From Heliocidaris tuberculata (Eukaryota > Echinodermata > Echinoidea > Camarodonta > Echinometridae), in assembly GCA_025618425.1 (NCBI GenBank), contig CM046832.1, positions 63,253,108-63,317,107 of the forward strand: a stretch of DNA of 64,000 bases, read 5' to 3'. A program made the translations under genes and the position numbers. Positions within the stretch are counted from its first letter, which is position 1. The number at the start of each line of letters is the position of its first letter. Under the pieces are notes generated by a model. The model did not search any database and was not told where the DNA came from. It saw nothing but the letters and a program-made list of their open reading frames with translations. Shown one piece after another: positions 21,548 through 33,596 of this stretch.

Positions 21548-23175
21548 TGGTGTCTCTGTCGACACACCTTTTTAGAGCCAACAAATCTGGAGTCGTGAAG
21601 ACGGTAGCTAGCGTTTAAGTTGTTTATTTTATTGGGTATACAACAGATCCCTGCATTGAATAAAAATACAGTAGTATCACAAGTAATAATTGTTACAGAG
21701 CGCAAATATAAATGATACAATGCAATAGTCATATCATCAATTATCACCTGATATTTCGACAATTATAATTGTGAAGTTAAGTTGTCTATGCAATTGATTT
21801 AATTGTAAATAACTACTAATCCGTAAAGCATTGAGAATAGTAGTAAAAGGTGCTGTATATACGTGCCTCATATTGTTGTATAGATTAAGGGATAATATTT
21901 TAATCATAACATTATCAATATATCGCAGAATCGAAAATAGAAATTACTCATAGCATTTCGTTATCATAAATCCATAACCGTCTGGGATAACACCTACACG
22001 GCATGTAAAATTGTGTTATAGTAAATCATGTAGATAGACAATACCAATATATGAATTCACATCAAATGGAACAAATGTACATATGTGATATAATTAACTA
22101 ACATGTAACTATTAATAATATCTCACCCTAGGTGGTGTATAAGCCAAGTCAGCTCCATTATAAAGTCACGCCCTAAACATGGCGTCCATTAAAGCCACGT
22201 CAGCATGCCCTATTTTGACAAAGATACATAAATCATCTAGTATGTCATTGTGATTTAAAAAAGAACAAACTCAATAATTATAACCCCCAAAATTATTTTA
22301 GATACGGCGAGCGAGACTGATGCTAAAATAATCATCAGTTTCTAAAAATGCCTTCACAACAGAATAAATTATCAACTCTCAAATTCCGTGTTCGGTGACT
22401 TGAATATCTAGTTATATAAAACAATAGTAACCCGCTTCAAAGTTCTAGAAGCATCAAATATCAGTTGATTAAATTCCTGATTACATCAACATGATAAAAA
22501 TAAATTTAACATAATCAAACAAATCATGCTTTTCTCGCACAAGGTAAACATTCATCTGTAAATAACTTTCATCCCTAATTAAAGTCACATGACCAGTACC
22601 GCGGCAAAATTTAATGCCACGCCCAAAATCCAATCTGTACCAACATTGTACACATGAGGAAAATTGTACAAAATTTAATTTACTATATCTTAATCGATTA
22701 CTTAATGTTCGCTACAATTGATAATACTAATGCGAGTTATAATTAATTGCTACGTACCATATTTAAACGGTCGAAAACTTGGCTATTCCAACACGAAGGC
22801 ACGAATAGCGCCCAAACGTCTGTCGGCTGCTATTAGCTAGTGTGCCAATAAACGTATAGCGTGGGGTGTTGCCCGACGTGTCACCAAAAACACCTAACAT
22901 TGGTATTCGTGCGTTTCTCTAACAATATAGTTCCATTTTCAAACAAACAAAAAATAACAATTAACAATTCTGTGGAACTGAACAAATATAACAGTGGCGA
23001 ATGGAGGAAATCTACAATTTCATTAATACTCCTCCTAAAGCAATAATTTCCATTAATTCTTATTTAAGAAGAAATAACTCGTTACGGTTCAATTCCAATG
23101 ACAATTTCACTCATATATTCAATTTAATTAATCCGCATCTACAGTATCCGCAAAAATGGTAGTTCGTCACTACAA
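21548..23175. mobile_element. 1.63-kb segment present in block A, absent from block B
   Basis: Block B reads GTGCATTAAGTGGTAAAAATG straight through. Block A is split after GTGCATTAAG and resumes at AAGTGGTAAAAATG, sharing AAG at both junctions. The segment is AT-rich and has no coding frame. Near its left end is TTTTGGTGTCTCTGTCGACA and near 22,885 an inverted GTGTCACCAAAAACACC. It is either an insertion in A or a deletion in B; the element class is not clear. Confidence 0.6.
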
Positions 23176-23330
23176 AGTGGTAAAAATGAAAGTAAAAATG
23201 TGCTAAAGAGTTGAATTAAAGTTTGAAGAAATATCAACGTACTCTCGCCTACATTCTTATCGTATTTCTTAACCAAACTTTTTAACGTCAATCTTTGCAT
23301 TTCATTACACACACAGAGAGAATATGTATG

Positions 23331-23332
<2 letters not shown>

Positions 23333-23381
<49 letters not shown>
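23333..23381. repeat. (TA)n microsatellite, empty site of block B element
   Basis: Uninterrupted TA repeat. At the same place block B holds a 1.23-kb inverted-repeat element. Confidence 0.9.
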
Positions 23382-23382
<1 letters not shown>

Positions 23383-24820
23383 GAAAATGAGAGAATATAA
23401 TGGTTGCGTAGCTTCCCAGAGCTGTCCTTCCTATATTGAAATTTTTGCAAAGGTTTAAAAAAATATGGAATCGAAGCCTTAACCACTAGTGAGGCCACGG
23501 AGATGGACCAGTGATTTAGGCGACATTAGATTCACTTGACCGACAGATTAACAAATCTTCAACCTTTATTAATTAATTCCATTGTGTGTGTGTGTGTGGG
23601 GGGGGGGGTGAGGGCAGGTGCGTTTGGAACAATGACGAGCCGTTCTTATTTCCTTTCGCATTGTATTTATTTTCACGAGAGTTGCTAAAGCTTTAGTGTA
23701 TGTCATTTCCTCACACTTTCATATTTACATACATACCACTTAAGAATTTCTAATTCAAACAATTTATTATTTCCATCTGAAACAATATATTACTAGTATG
23801 GTATGGGCATATAGCTAAAGGGGGGGGGGGGAGGGTAGGACACCCACCCACCCTCTCAAAATTTCTGTTGGCAAATACGTAACTGCCATCTGCAAATACG
23901 ACTTTTACTTCTGATTTTGTCGGCAAATTTTAAAATCCGAGGAGCCTTTTCGAATATTGCTTCTGAGGAGACAAAAACGCATCAATCTTATTGGCTATAA
24001 ATGCATTACCTTTTTCCTTGTCTACGTCACCACCGTAACGCCAATATACGTGAAATATAATCATAAACATAAAAATATGTGAAAGTGACTTTCTTTTCAA
24101 GTTTTGGGCATCATATCACTATAAATATATCCACCGACTTTTTAAAAGGGACTTTCTTTTCAAGTTCTGGGCATCATATCACCGGTTTTGGGAATTTCAA
24201 ATGTCCAGTATCTGCATGTATCCCCCCTTCCCCCTGGGCATCCCGCTTCCATTCCGGCAAAATGTAAAATCATAGTAACTATAACAGTATAATCATGGGA
24301 TTGCCGTGATATCACTATGGTATTGTCAACCACGGTATATGAATGCCCTTATTTCACATTTGCACTTTCCAGATAAAATGTTTAAGCATGCAATCATAAG
24401 CCTGCAATATTCAGTTTCAATTAAGAGTTTATGACAATTAAAAAGTAGATTTTTAAAGATAGTGCTTATGAACAAAAGAAGTTATTTACTTCAGTTCTAA
24501 CAAGAATTATATAAATGGATGCATGCGTTATCATCCATAAACGGAAGGTACCATAGGCGGATCAAGGGGGTCGATAGAACACTAGTGGTGAGAAAACAAA
24601 AACAAGAAATAAAAAACTCTTGAAGGGTTAAAAGAATTACGTTCCAGGGAAAATGCCCCCCCCCCGGAACTTGGAAGGGTAGAGAGTTTCACAAATCATC
24701 CTTGAAAAAAAATTTAAAATTGGGGAAATTTTAGGATCCCACCCTTCTCCCCTCTTTTCTGACAGTTCTGTATCTGCAACTGGGTAGGCCTACTGTAGAT
24801 TTCACATGCGACGCACGTCA

Positions 24821-25428
24821 CTATACATAGCAGTATAAGCACCTATCATATTCAAGTATGGCAGAATTGTCAGTATGGAGTATACGGTATACGGTATACG
24901 GTAGCCAATTCGTTAGTAACAATGTACCATGAGTCAATATCTTGATAATCGTGTATGTCTTACGACATCCTATGTACTTGCAGCCCATACATGTCATGCA
25001 TGTGAACACTGCAAGAAGGCATAGGCCTACAAACTTTCCACAGGGCCAAAAACGCATTGGGACCAACGCCTTGGACGAAGATGATTGGGGTCCAATCTTC
25101 TTCGTCCATGTACAAAAGTTTGTCAACCGACGCAGAAAGACTTCAAGCAGTGGCCATTGGGGTCCAATCTTCTTCTTCCATGTGCACCTGTTTGTCAGCT
25201 GACGCAGAAAGACTTCAAGCTGTGTCCAGTCTTCTTCGTTCATGTCCACCTGCTTGTCCAGCCTTCCACAGATCATGGCCAGTTTGGAGCACTCGAAGGT
25301 TGTTGGTTGCTTGCTGCGGAAGCTGTCCATGTAAATACCTATGATCCGGGTATGATCTTCATGCGATGACCTGGCTGATCCCATAGGCCAAGGGAAGTCA
25401 TGTGCAATGACACAGACATTGTTCTTTC
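24821..25428 (-). CDS. IICHS family copy 5, exon 3 with unusual Cys-rich tail
   Basis: The minus-strand acceptor ..TAATGCAG precedes GAAAGAACAATG at 25,428 and opens in phase 1. The frame encodes NVCVIAHDFPWPMG, the invariant SFRSKQPTTFEC and GRLDKQVDMNEEDWTQLEVF. From there it departs from copies 1 and 4. The DNA for DKQVDMNEEDW..LEVFLRQL is repeated about three times (period 66-71 nt), but the later units are read in another frame (LTNRCTWKKKIGPQWP, then LTNFCTWTKKIGPQ). A Cys-rich hydrophobic helix follows (VGLCLLAVFTCMTCMGC), a second hydrophobic stretch, and TAG at 24,821. About 202 residues. The splice donor of its partner exon appears destroyed (see 25,969-26,254). Confidence 0.7.
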
Positions 25429-25775
25429 CTGCATTAGGGAAAAGAAGATTACAAAGTAGGAAAGGGTTTCACAAAATGTAGAAAGTAAAACATTCACATT
25501 TTAGGTCAATCAAAAACAGAATTACTCATTCTCATTTTTTTTTCTTCTTCTATTTAACATGATCATATTTTTTAAAATTTCCAAATTAATCGAGTTTAAA
25601 ACATTCAAACTTATTGTTTGTTTACATCTAAGTTAAAGATATTGTTCTGGGATAAGAAAAATAAAGAGTTGAATTTTTACTATGATGGTCGAGCATGATT
25701 TTAAATAGGAAAAAGGGAGAAAGAAAAGCTTATTAATTAATTACGAAGTCAAATGATCCCGTGTATTCATCATGG

Positions 25776-25967
25776 TGCTCCGACATTATTATGTTCCGAC
25801 GACAATTGCTCCGGGTTTTATTTCGTCCAAAATATAGGATCATGCTTATGGTTGCAATCGGATTTTAGATTTTTTAGGGTTAGGGTTAGGTTGGCTATAG
25901 TGTTTTATTCCAGGGTTAAAGATTAGGATTCGGTCAATCTACGAAATTGACGCGGAGCAATTCTCTT
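25776..25967. mobile_element. GCTCC-type MITE abutting the copy 5 donor
   Basis: Left part GGTGCTCCGACATTATTATG, then AATTGCTCCGGG. The right end CGCGGAGCAATTCTC is inverted relative to it. Internally GGGTTAGGGTTAGG, as in the related elements at 11,082 and 41,945. Its right end stops a few bases from the coding remnant of copy 5 exon 2. Confidence 0.65.
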
Positions 25968-25968
25968 T

Positions 25969-26254
25969 TTTTTTTTAACGTGAGGCAAAAACTTGTCATA
26001 AAGAGCATTCATGACATCTGTGATTGCAAAGCGACGATTATTGATAGAATGACAGATAATAACACCATCAAGTCCTTCACTTGAAAGACGGAAACTGTCG
26101 AGGTCATTGAATGGCAGTTCTATGAATTTGACTGTTACATTGCTCAGACGTGAAACCAGTGCAATGAAAGCCTCGATGTTAGACCTCAGTGCTGACGTGC
26201 AGATTCCTATTGTTTTATTTGATTCCTCCATTGATGTGAACAATGATTTTTCCC
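25969..26254 (-). CDS. IICHS family copy 5, exon 2
   Basis: The minus-strand acceptor CTCTTTGCAG ends at 26,255. An in-frame ATG at 26,231 (MEESNK) starts the head: TIGICTSALRSNIEAF, VKFIELPFNDLDSF, GLDGVIICHSINNRRFAITD, ALYDKFLPHV. The open frame also runs upstream of the ATG through the acceptor, so the start is chosen from the paralogues' MEKP at the same place. The normal end (AGAGTTTTTG|GTATG) is replaced by an A-run and then the MITE terminus GAGAATTGCTCC, so the phase-1 donor is missing. Read through, it adds a few basic residues and stops at 25,923. It is functional only if another donor is used. Confidence 0.7.
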
Positions 26255-26741
26255 CTGCAAAGAGAAAATCACAGAGACTGAAATACTGCTGGTATACTTG
26301 TAAGTAATCGAGCAGAGATAAAAATGCATGAATTTCATTTTCAAGATCAAAATTGATTAAGTTCAACTGCATAGTAACTTGGATGATCACAAAGGATCAT
26401 TTTAGGAAACGGCCTTCAAAGAAAGTGGACTTGCAAAAGTTGCAAGGAAGCAGAAAAATGAGAAGGGGAAAAAAATGGGACAAAGATCAAGAAAGAATGA
26501 TGAAAGTCAATATTATTATGATATTGAGAGCTCAATATTGACAATGCGGTCAGGTATATGTGATGTCTAGAATCTAGATGTCTGTCGAGAAGTCCTTGCT
26601 AAATGAACTATATGTATCGCCGTAAACTCAGATTTCTAGCCCCTCCTGAGTTAAATCAAAGGTCTGGATACGCCACTGCCTCTGCGTCAATTAAAATAAT
26701 GTCTATTCGATCGCAAGGATTATTAAAAAATATCTACTTAC

Positions 26742-26860
26742 TTTTACGTCACTCAATCCAGTCTTATGATGACTGTGAGCCCCTGGATTTTTTCCCTTCA
26801 ATTTACATGCATCAGTAATTGTGCGGTACATTCATGTGCAACATGAATTCGAGACGCACG
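26742..26860 (-). other. Candidate untranslated first exon of copy 5
   Basis: A strong minus-strand donor, GTGACGTAAAA|GTAAGTAG, lies at 26,741, 133 bp downstream of the kB palindrome. The 5' limit is not determined. Confidence 0.4.
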
Positions 26861-26874
26861 CAACGCTGAATATC

Positions 26875-26885
26875 GGGGAATCCCC
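26875..26885 (-). promoter_or_regulatory. Palindromic kB site upstream of copy 5
   Basis: GGGGAATCCCC on plus, GGGGATTCCCC on minus: a perfect match to the NF-kB/Rel consensus GGGRNWYYCC. It lies about 650 bp before the copy 5 ATG, and the same 11-mer stands before copies 3 and 4. Confidence 0.6.
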
Positions 26886-26889
26886 GAGC

Positions 26890-28190
26890 CGAGGTCATGC
26901 TATAGTCTTACTTCAGTTGTAATTGACATTAAAACAAAACGGATTCTACAAACATGTACGTAACATCACTAGGATGAAAACGTTCAATAGCAAATACTCC
27001 TGAGGAGTGACTTAGTTTCGGGGGTACGTGGTCCCCACACAAATTACTTTTTAATCAACTTTTTTTTTTAAACAATGAAGAGGTCGGGGGGGGGGGGGGA
27101 GAGAAAGAGAATCGTTGAAAGAGAGAGAGAGGGGAAGCAACGTAAAAAGGCGACGTAATACCTTCTACGCCCTCCTCCAGTGGCTTTGTTAACTCGTAAA
27201 ATCATTTATGTCGTACCGCTGGGCCCACCACCAAGGCCGTACGCAGCGGGGGAGGCAAGGGGCTGCTCCCCCCCTGAAATTCTCAGAGAGAACATTTTAC
27301 AAGTATATTATACTGCATTTTCAAAACAAAGTTAATCAAGGACCTAATGTCAGAATTCAAGAACTATATACATCTTTGCGGCTTACTAAAATAATCAAAC
27401 GATGCTTCCCACATCATTCTGTTTGCATTTCTATTTTCTATCCCACTCTCACATCCTCTTCTCTTTCCCACTTCTTCTAAAAGTCCTCTATAAAATCAAA
27501 CTGTAGCCACAATTTATTGTTCTTTGTTCTTTACATTTGTCTGTACTTTCTGATGTATTAATTTGTTTATTCCTTCATTTATAAATTGATTTATTTATCT
27601 ATTCAATTACCCACATAATTATTAACCCAGCTATAGGTATGTGTATGTTTACCTATTTACAAATCTACTTCTTTATCCATTCATTCATCTTAGTGAGAGA
27701 AAACAGACAACATTTGATATAATGGGCAAAAAATTCAGCCACCACCACTTGTTGGTGAAATTTAAGTGTATCGTCCTTTGGTTAGTGGAATATCTTATAC
27801 AAGATAATGTAAACGGAATATCATAAATACATTCCAATCGATAATGAAAAGAAAAGGTTTCCGGGAGTATCATTTGGCAGTCTATAATGTTTTCATTCGA
27901 ATATCAACGGAATTTTTAAGAAAGTTGATTAAATAATCAGAATATCTCTGATAATATTGCTAAATGTAGGGCCTAGTGTATGAAACGGCAATTTTTTAAG
28001 AGTTCCAAATGGCTAAATCTCGAGAGCTTCCAGGGATTCCGCCCCCTGAACTCCCGGCAAGAGCACTAAGGCGAGTCAATGATGACCCAGCTCGGAAATC
28101 ACTTTTCCGGACCCTTATTTTCGTAGGATGGGGGTCAGGGGTAGGGGGGGGGGGGGGGTCAGAACGACATAGATGTTTGAATGAATGAAC
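26890..28190. other. Intergenic, no gene seen
   Basis: A G-run with GA-rich flank (27,086-27,132), a partial 'GGCCGTACGCAGCGGGGG' dispersed element near 27,235 and a G-run at 28,145-28,158. No coding support. Confidence 0.5.
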
Positions 28191-28199
28191 GAATGAATT

Positions 28200-29838
28200 T
28201 CATAATACTGTAGAAATCTGCCATGAAAATTACAATGGAAAGTATACATAGTTCAAATATCGAATACAGATAATCAATAACAACTTCAGTGTAATCAAGA
28301 GTGAAAATTACATTAGTCAGTAGAAAAGGCAGTATCATGGGAGAACATAAGGAAAAGCACAGCTTGTTAAAACTAAGTTCCCCATTAAAGAGAACTACAA
28401 CATATGTGATTATGTAAACATATAGATATGGCAGTAAAGAGACGAGACAAGATATGCTTTAAAAAAAAAGAAATAAACACACATAAACATCACTAAAACA
28501 TCAAAATAAAAATAAGCTTATATGAGCAGTTAATTTCAGCCTATTGGGTTTATATTAGTAGGAAATCCAGATACACATCATAATGAGTATGTGTAAGTAT
28601 GATCAAAAAGATGTCTTGAAGGAAGGGTTTTGTGTTTGTTATGTTTAGAGGCAGGCAAAAAAGCAAATACAATTGTTATGAAGTTAAACTGTAAGAGCTA
28701 ATTAGATAATATTTAAGATTTCTTCTTAAAGATTTAAGAGAGGAAGCTTGCCTTAGATTTGAATCAAGAAGATTCCAATAAAAGGGCTCATTGTAAATTA
28801 ATGTTTTCTGGGCAAGATGAGTACGAAGAAGTGGTAAATGAGAGAAAGAGGATTGGCGTGTAGAATGCCATGCACTCCATCATTCGTTTTGAACACTGAT
28901 TGTAATACCTGCGGCAATTCATGAATTCGTGCTTGATATATTAAACTGCCGAACTGGTAATAAAACAAATCGTTTAGTTTCAACACTTTATTTTTTTAGA
29001 CGGAGCTAGTCTAGGCTTTTTCAAAATTATTCTCATCACCCGTTTTTGTATAACTGAGAGTCTATCCAATTGAGGCTTAGTAGAGTTGCCCCAAGCAAGA
29101 GTACCATAATTTATATATAGGGTAGAACCAGAGTGGAATACAACAACAGTAATACATGTGAGGGAAACAAGGATTTCAATTTGTTTATAATACCAACATT
29201 TCTAGAGAGTAATTTGTTTAGATACACAGTCTGTGGTTTCCAAGATAACTTATTATCAATAAGTAAACCAAGAAACGTTAACTCCTCAACCGTTTTTATT
29301 ATAGTGTTTTTAAGTAATACATCACCATCCAGAGATGAGACTGAATTACTAAATAACGTACAAAGAGTTTTTTTTTCCAAATTGAGAGATAGCCTATTGG
29401 CACATATCCAATCATGCACAACATGGAGCTCCTTATTAGTTTGTTCCAGAAGTAACTTTGGATCTTTGTTAGAAAGAAATACATTTGAATCATTAGCAAA
29501 TAATATGAAAGATAACACACTGGAAGCATTATGAAAGTCATTTATATATAAAATAAACAACAAAGGGCCAAGAAGAGATCCCTGAGGTACTCCACATCAA
29601 AGTTCTTTAGTTATTGATTCACATCCATTGATAACTACATATTATTTCCTATTATGAAGATAACTTTTGAACCAGTCAAGGGCTTTGCCTCTTATACCAT
29701 AATGGCTTAACTTATATAGCAAAATATTATGGTCAACCATATCGAAAGCCTTTGAAAAGTCCAGAAAAAGTCCAATAGTGTGTTCATGATTTTCAAAGGC
29801 AGTTGCAACCTTATGAATAAAATGTAAAATAGCATGGA
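28200..29838 (-). pseudogene. LINE reverse transcriptase, 3' half
   Basis: Minus-strand pieces in order: [20 protein letters not shown] (polymerase motif A, 29,838-29,640); then LFILYINDFHN and the motif C box, here FANDSN where active enzymes have F-A-D-D, at about 29,490; KTVEELTFLGLLIDNKLSW; an IQKRVMRIILKK thumb region near 29,050; and a degenerate C-terminal piece with IHELPQVLQSVF (28,986-28,798). Frames are broken by stops and shifts. The first catalytic Asp of motif C is Asn. A dead non-LTR retrotransposon. Confidence 0.8.
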
Positions 29839-29851
29839 TAATAATAATAAT

Positions 29852-29889
<38 letters not shown>

Positions 29890-30192
29890 TAATAATAATA
29901 ATAATAATAATAAACCGTTCTTGTATAGCGCATATCACATTATGATATAACGTCCCTATGCGCTTCCAAAGGGTTTGGATATTATTACCCTGGCTTTAGC
30001 TCCGGCAGCCGTAATCAGCGCACAGTGCATTTCAAGGATAAATCCTGCCAGGTACCCATTTAACACCTGGGTGGAGAGTGGCAAATGTGGATTAATGTCT
30101 TGCCAAAAGACGTTAGTGCCGGGCTGAGATTCAAACCCTCAACCCTTGGCTTGAGAGTCAAGTGAATGAACCACTATACCACGACACTTCCA
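29839..30192 (-). mobile_element. tRNA-derived SINE nested in the LINE
   Basis: On the minus strand a tRNA-like head has box A around GTGGTATAGTGGTT (30,186-30,171) and box B GGTTTGAATCTC (30,137-30,126). A ~190-bp unrelated body and an (ATT)n tail (29,920-29,839) follow. It interrupts the LINE between REKHST and the next polymerase segment. Confidence 0.8.
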
Positions 30193-30905
30193 CCTCCACT
30201 TGGATTGTTGAATGTTTTTCTCTAAAACCAATCTGGAATTTTGAAAATACCTCACCCTCGTTCAAAAATTTGACCACTCTTGTATAGACAAAATTTTCAA
30301 GAATTTTAGATATTGAAGGTTATAAAGATATTGGTCGATAATTGTTTAATTCAAACTTGTCTCCTTTTTAAAAAAGACTTTAACAACCTTAGCTACTTTC
30401 ATTTTTCCTGGAACAACACCATTTACCAAAGAAAGATTAAAGATATGTTCCAAAGGAATTATAATTTCATCCACTATATTCTTTAGCACAATATAACTAA
30501 TACCATCATGGCCAGTACTGTGTTTATTTTTCAGATTTTTTACTATATGCTTTATTTCTGTTGAATGAGTTAGAATAAAAAACAAGGACTCAGTATTACG
30601 ATCTTTCAAGAAAGAAGTAAAAAAAAAAAAAAAAAAAAAAAATCAGTGGAAGGTACTTTTTTTTGAAAGGGTAGGTCCTATGTTTGCAAAAAATCATTAA
30701 AGGCATTGGCTATCAGGTTGCTTATTATCAATACAATTACGTTTAACAGAATTCCAGCAGGTTGTTTTCTTTTGACTACACCTATTTAGCACACTATTAA
30801 TAACCTTCCAAGTGGCCAATGTTCCCATGATCCATCTCTTCATAATTTGAAAATCAGGATTTAGTTGAATGTCTTTTATTATTATTATTTTTATCATTAT
30901 TTATT
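30193..30905 (-). pseudogene. LINE reverse transcriptase, 5' part
   Basis: Minus strand: TWKVINSVLNRCS region (30,830-30,780), then NLKNKHSTGHDGISYIVLKN (polymerase motif 0/1), PLEHIFNLSLVNGVVPGKMK and, after a frameshift, ELNNYRPISL*PSISKILE and FQIGFREKHSTI up to the SINE. The element is truncated near 30,905, so the endonuclease part is gone. Confidence 0.8.
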
Positions 30906-31698
30906 GCAATTTGATTAGTAACATCACAGTGAATTCATAGCTATTCGCGAGCGAGCGAAAATTTTGGTCTCATTTCGTTTTGATTGAAGTTAATTATTCT
31001 TGCATAAACTATTATTTCAGATTTGATTTTTATAATGTAAGAGTGGTGTCAAAATTCACTCTGTTGGGCTTGATAATTGGCTCCTAATATTTAGGCCTAT
31101 TTAGCTTATTCTTTAAGGTTGGCTTTAAAACAAAGGGGCCTATAATCATGATAATGAACAATGTTGTTTTGCGAGGTCGCCATGCGACGGGGCGAGAAAA
31201 TTTTAGAGAAATTATCCATATTTTATTATGTGTTAAGAGCAATCTGATTATAATTTACCTTGAACTATTTTTGTCGTATTCATTGAAATGTCAGTTATAT
31301 TTTTTTCCATAGTTTGAAACTATTTTCTGGGAGAGGGGGCAAAGTGCCCCCTTTCCCCTTCAAATGTGCTTGCGCTAAAATAAATATTTGTGTGTAGTTA
31401 TCTCCATTGGCTGATCCAGGATTTTTTGCCCACGGGCTGGAGGTACGTTGTGCGGGGGGGGGGGGGGGGGGTGATATTCGTTTTGACACTGAAATTGAAA
31501 ATACATTGTGGGTCCATATTTCTCATATTTCTTTTAAAACACTCGTCAAAAATACACGCATCAACTGATGATCTAATGCCCATCGAACACGAGGCGTCAT
31601 TTTGCTGTCTGTGTAGGTCTTTGACGTGCCAAGTGAAAATGATTTTGTACAAATAAAGATGGCAAAATGAACAGTGCAAACATTGCTTTTGAATTCAG
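30906..31698. other. Intergenic, no gene seen
   Basis: A G-run at 31,456-31,471 and a fragment of the 'GGCTGATCCAGGATTTTTTG' dispersed element near 31,410. Nothing coding. Confidence 0.5.
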
Positions 31699-31841
31699 CT
31701 GGGGAGCGTTTCATGAAAGGAAGTTGTCGGATATTTTATTTGACAACTGTTATAAGCTACTGAAATCCTTGCATCTGATTGGCTGAGAGTAAATTTGTCG
31801 GATAAAATATCTGACAAGTCCTTTCATGAAACGCCCCCCAG
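31699..31841. mobile_element. 143-bp MITE, TIR CTGGGGRGCGTTTCATGAAA
   Basis: The ends CTGGGGAGCGTTTCATGAAA and TTTCATGAAACGCCCCCCAG are inverted repeats with one mismatch. The arms continue through GTTGTCGGATATTTTAT and its complement. Confidence 0.85.
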
Positions 31842-32456
31842 GTTTATATTTCCTTTACCGGCTTGATTAATACACATAAAATCGAAATGACATCTCGCGT
31901 GCAACGGGCATAACAGAGCTTGCGTCATGTCTATTTATAAAGCAGGTGCAAGTCCATGATAATTTTCAGAAGAATTTTGAAAACCGCAATATCCCAACTT
32001 GATTTTCCCTCCCCCTCCGCCTTCTTTTGGAAATATCACCAACCCTCCCAGAACTCGCTCAGGAGCAAGGATTACTTTACCCCTACATAATTTTTGTTCC
32101 TCCATATTTTTTTTACAGGGGAAGAGCTTTTTTCCCTTCCTAAATCTTTAATTTTTTCGTAAACACAAAGGTGCCTAAACTGAAGGATGTCCTATAATAA
32201 AAAAAAGTTAAAAGGTCTATGGGGCACCCCATAATCAATAGGAGAAAAAGGAAAAAAAATAAAGATGAAAGAAGGGGAAAAGGAGAAAGTAAGGGAGAAG
32301 GGGGGGGGGGTGCAATGAAAATGATCGCACCCCTTTTCACACCCTCATCCATGTCATCCGACTCAACATCCTTGTTCTTTTCATAAGACCTCCCTACCAC
32401 TCCATAACAATCATTGCTCCATAAATAGCAGCACTCGTGCTACACCACCAGCCTAT
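31842..32456. other. Intergenic, no gene seen
   Basis: AT-rich, with a GA-rich stretch and G-run (32,236-32,311). No coding support. Confidence 0.5.
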
Positions 32457-33536
32457 TAGTCAGGTTTACTATCTATTTTTGTTCAGAGTTTTTGGAGATT
32501 AGCAAAACTATACATTTTTGGAATCGGTAGAACATGGGGAATCCAAAAATTGATGTTGGCATTTGCACAAAACCCTGACCGAGCAGCCATTTTGGATTTT
32601 TAAAATGGCCGCCATATGTAACTAGTATTGAACAATTTTGAAGATTTTTTTTGTTTTTGTAACAGAACCTCATTCTATGATTTTTTTTGGTAGCATATTA
32701 AAATTCTCTACAACATGATACCACATTTGCTGGGTTTGGTGATGATTTGTATAACAATTCTAGGCCGAAAATTAGATATTTATCACTTTTTTCAAATATA
32801 TGAATTGCTTCAAAATAAATACATATTTCTCCATTTTTCAAAGGTCCAATTCACTAATGACTTTCAATTTTACAGAAAAGCATTCATATATAAATTATAT
32901 AGGGTCAATGTCATATGAAAATTACAAATTTATTGCTTATCTAACAAAAAAGTTATAGTACTCTAAAGTCAACACTTTGATATTTGCTAAAACAAAGAAA
33001 TAATGAAAAACATGGTTGCCAAGGGCTGCCTTCTAGTCAGGTTCACTATGTATTTTTGTTTAAAATTGTTGGAGATTAGCAAAATTATACATTTTAGAAA
33101 TTGTTAGAGCGTGGATAATACAAAACTTGATTTTGGCATTTGCACAAACACCGGCATTGTGGCCATTTTGGATTTTCAAAATGGCCGCCATAGAATATAT
33201 AATTCGCCTTATCTCGTCTTCTTTTAAGGTATAAATGTAATGAAAATGTGCAAATCTTACTATTTCTGGGTGCAGAAAACAAATGGTGACATCGCTAGAC
33301 ATTTACTTCTAACGCTTCCTCGCATATGGAGGCTATTTTGGATTTTCAGAATGGCATACGTGTAATGTTGCCTGATCTCTGCTTCTAATCAATCTAGAAA
33401 CTTAGCAAAAATATGCTAATCCTCCGTTTTCTTGGTCGATAAAACCATTGGTGACATAACCAAACTTCTAATCTTAATGCGTCATCGCACACGGCGGCCA
33501 CTTTGTATTTCAAAAATGGCCTATAGATATATACAT

Positions 33537-33537
<1 letters not shown>

Positions 33538-33587
<50 letters not shown>

Positions 33588-33596
33588 CATGTATAT
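33538..33596. repeat. (TA)n microsatellite
   Basis: About 42 bases of TA repeat inside the large inverted-repeat element. Confidence 0.9.

Larger units (their letters stand above)
20038..25243. repeat. Segmental duplication block A
   Basis: Runs collinear and in the same orientation with block B (59,083-64,000), nearly base for base over long stretches, for example from GAAGATAGTTTTTGGAAGCT through GAATATTTTCTCGGGCGTAC and on into the 3' half of IICHS copy 5. Block A carries about 1.63 kb (21,548-23,175) that B lacks. B carries a 1.23-kb element (60,845-62,075) that A lacks. The right end is set only by the window edge of B. Confidence 0.9.
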
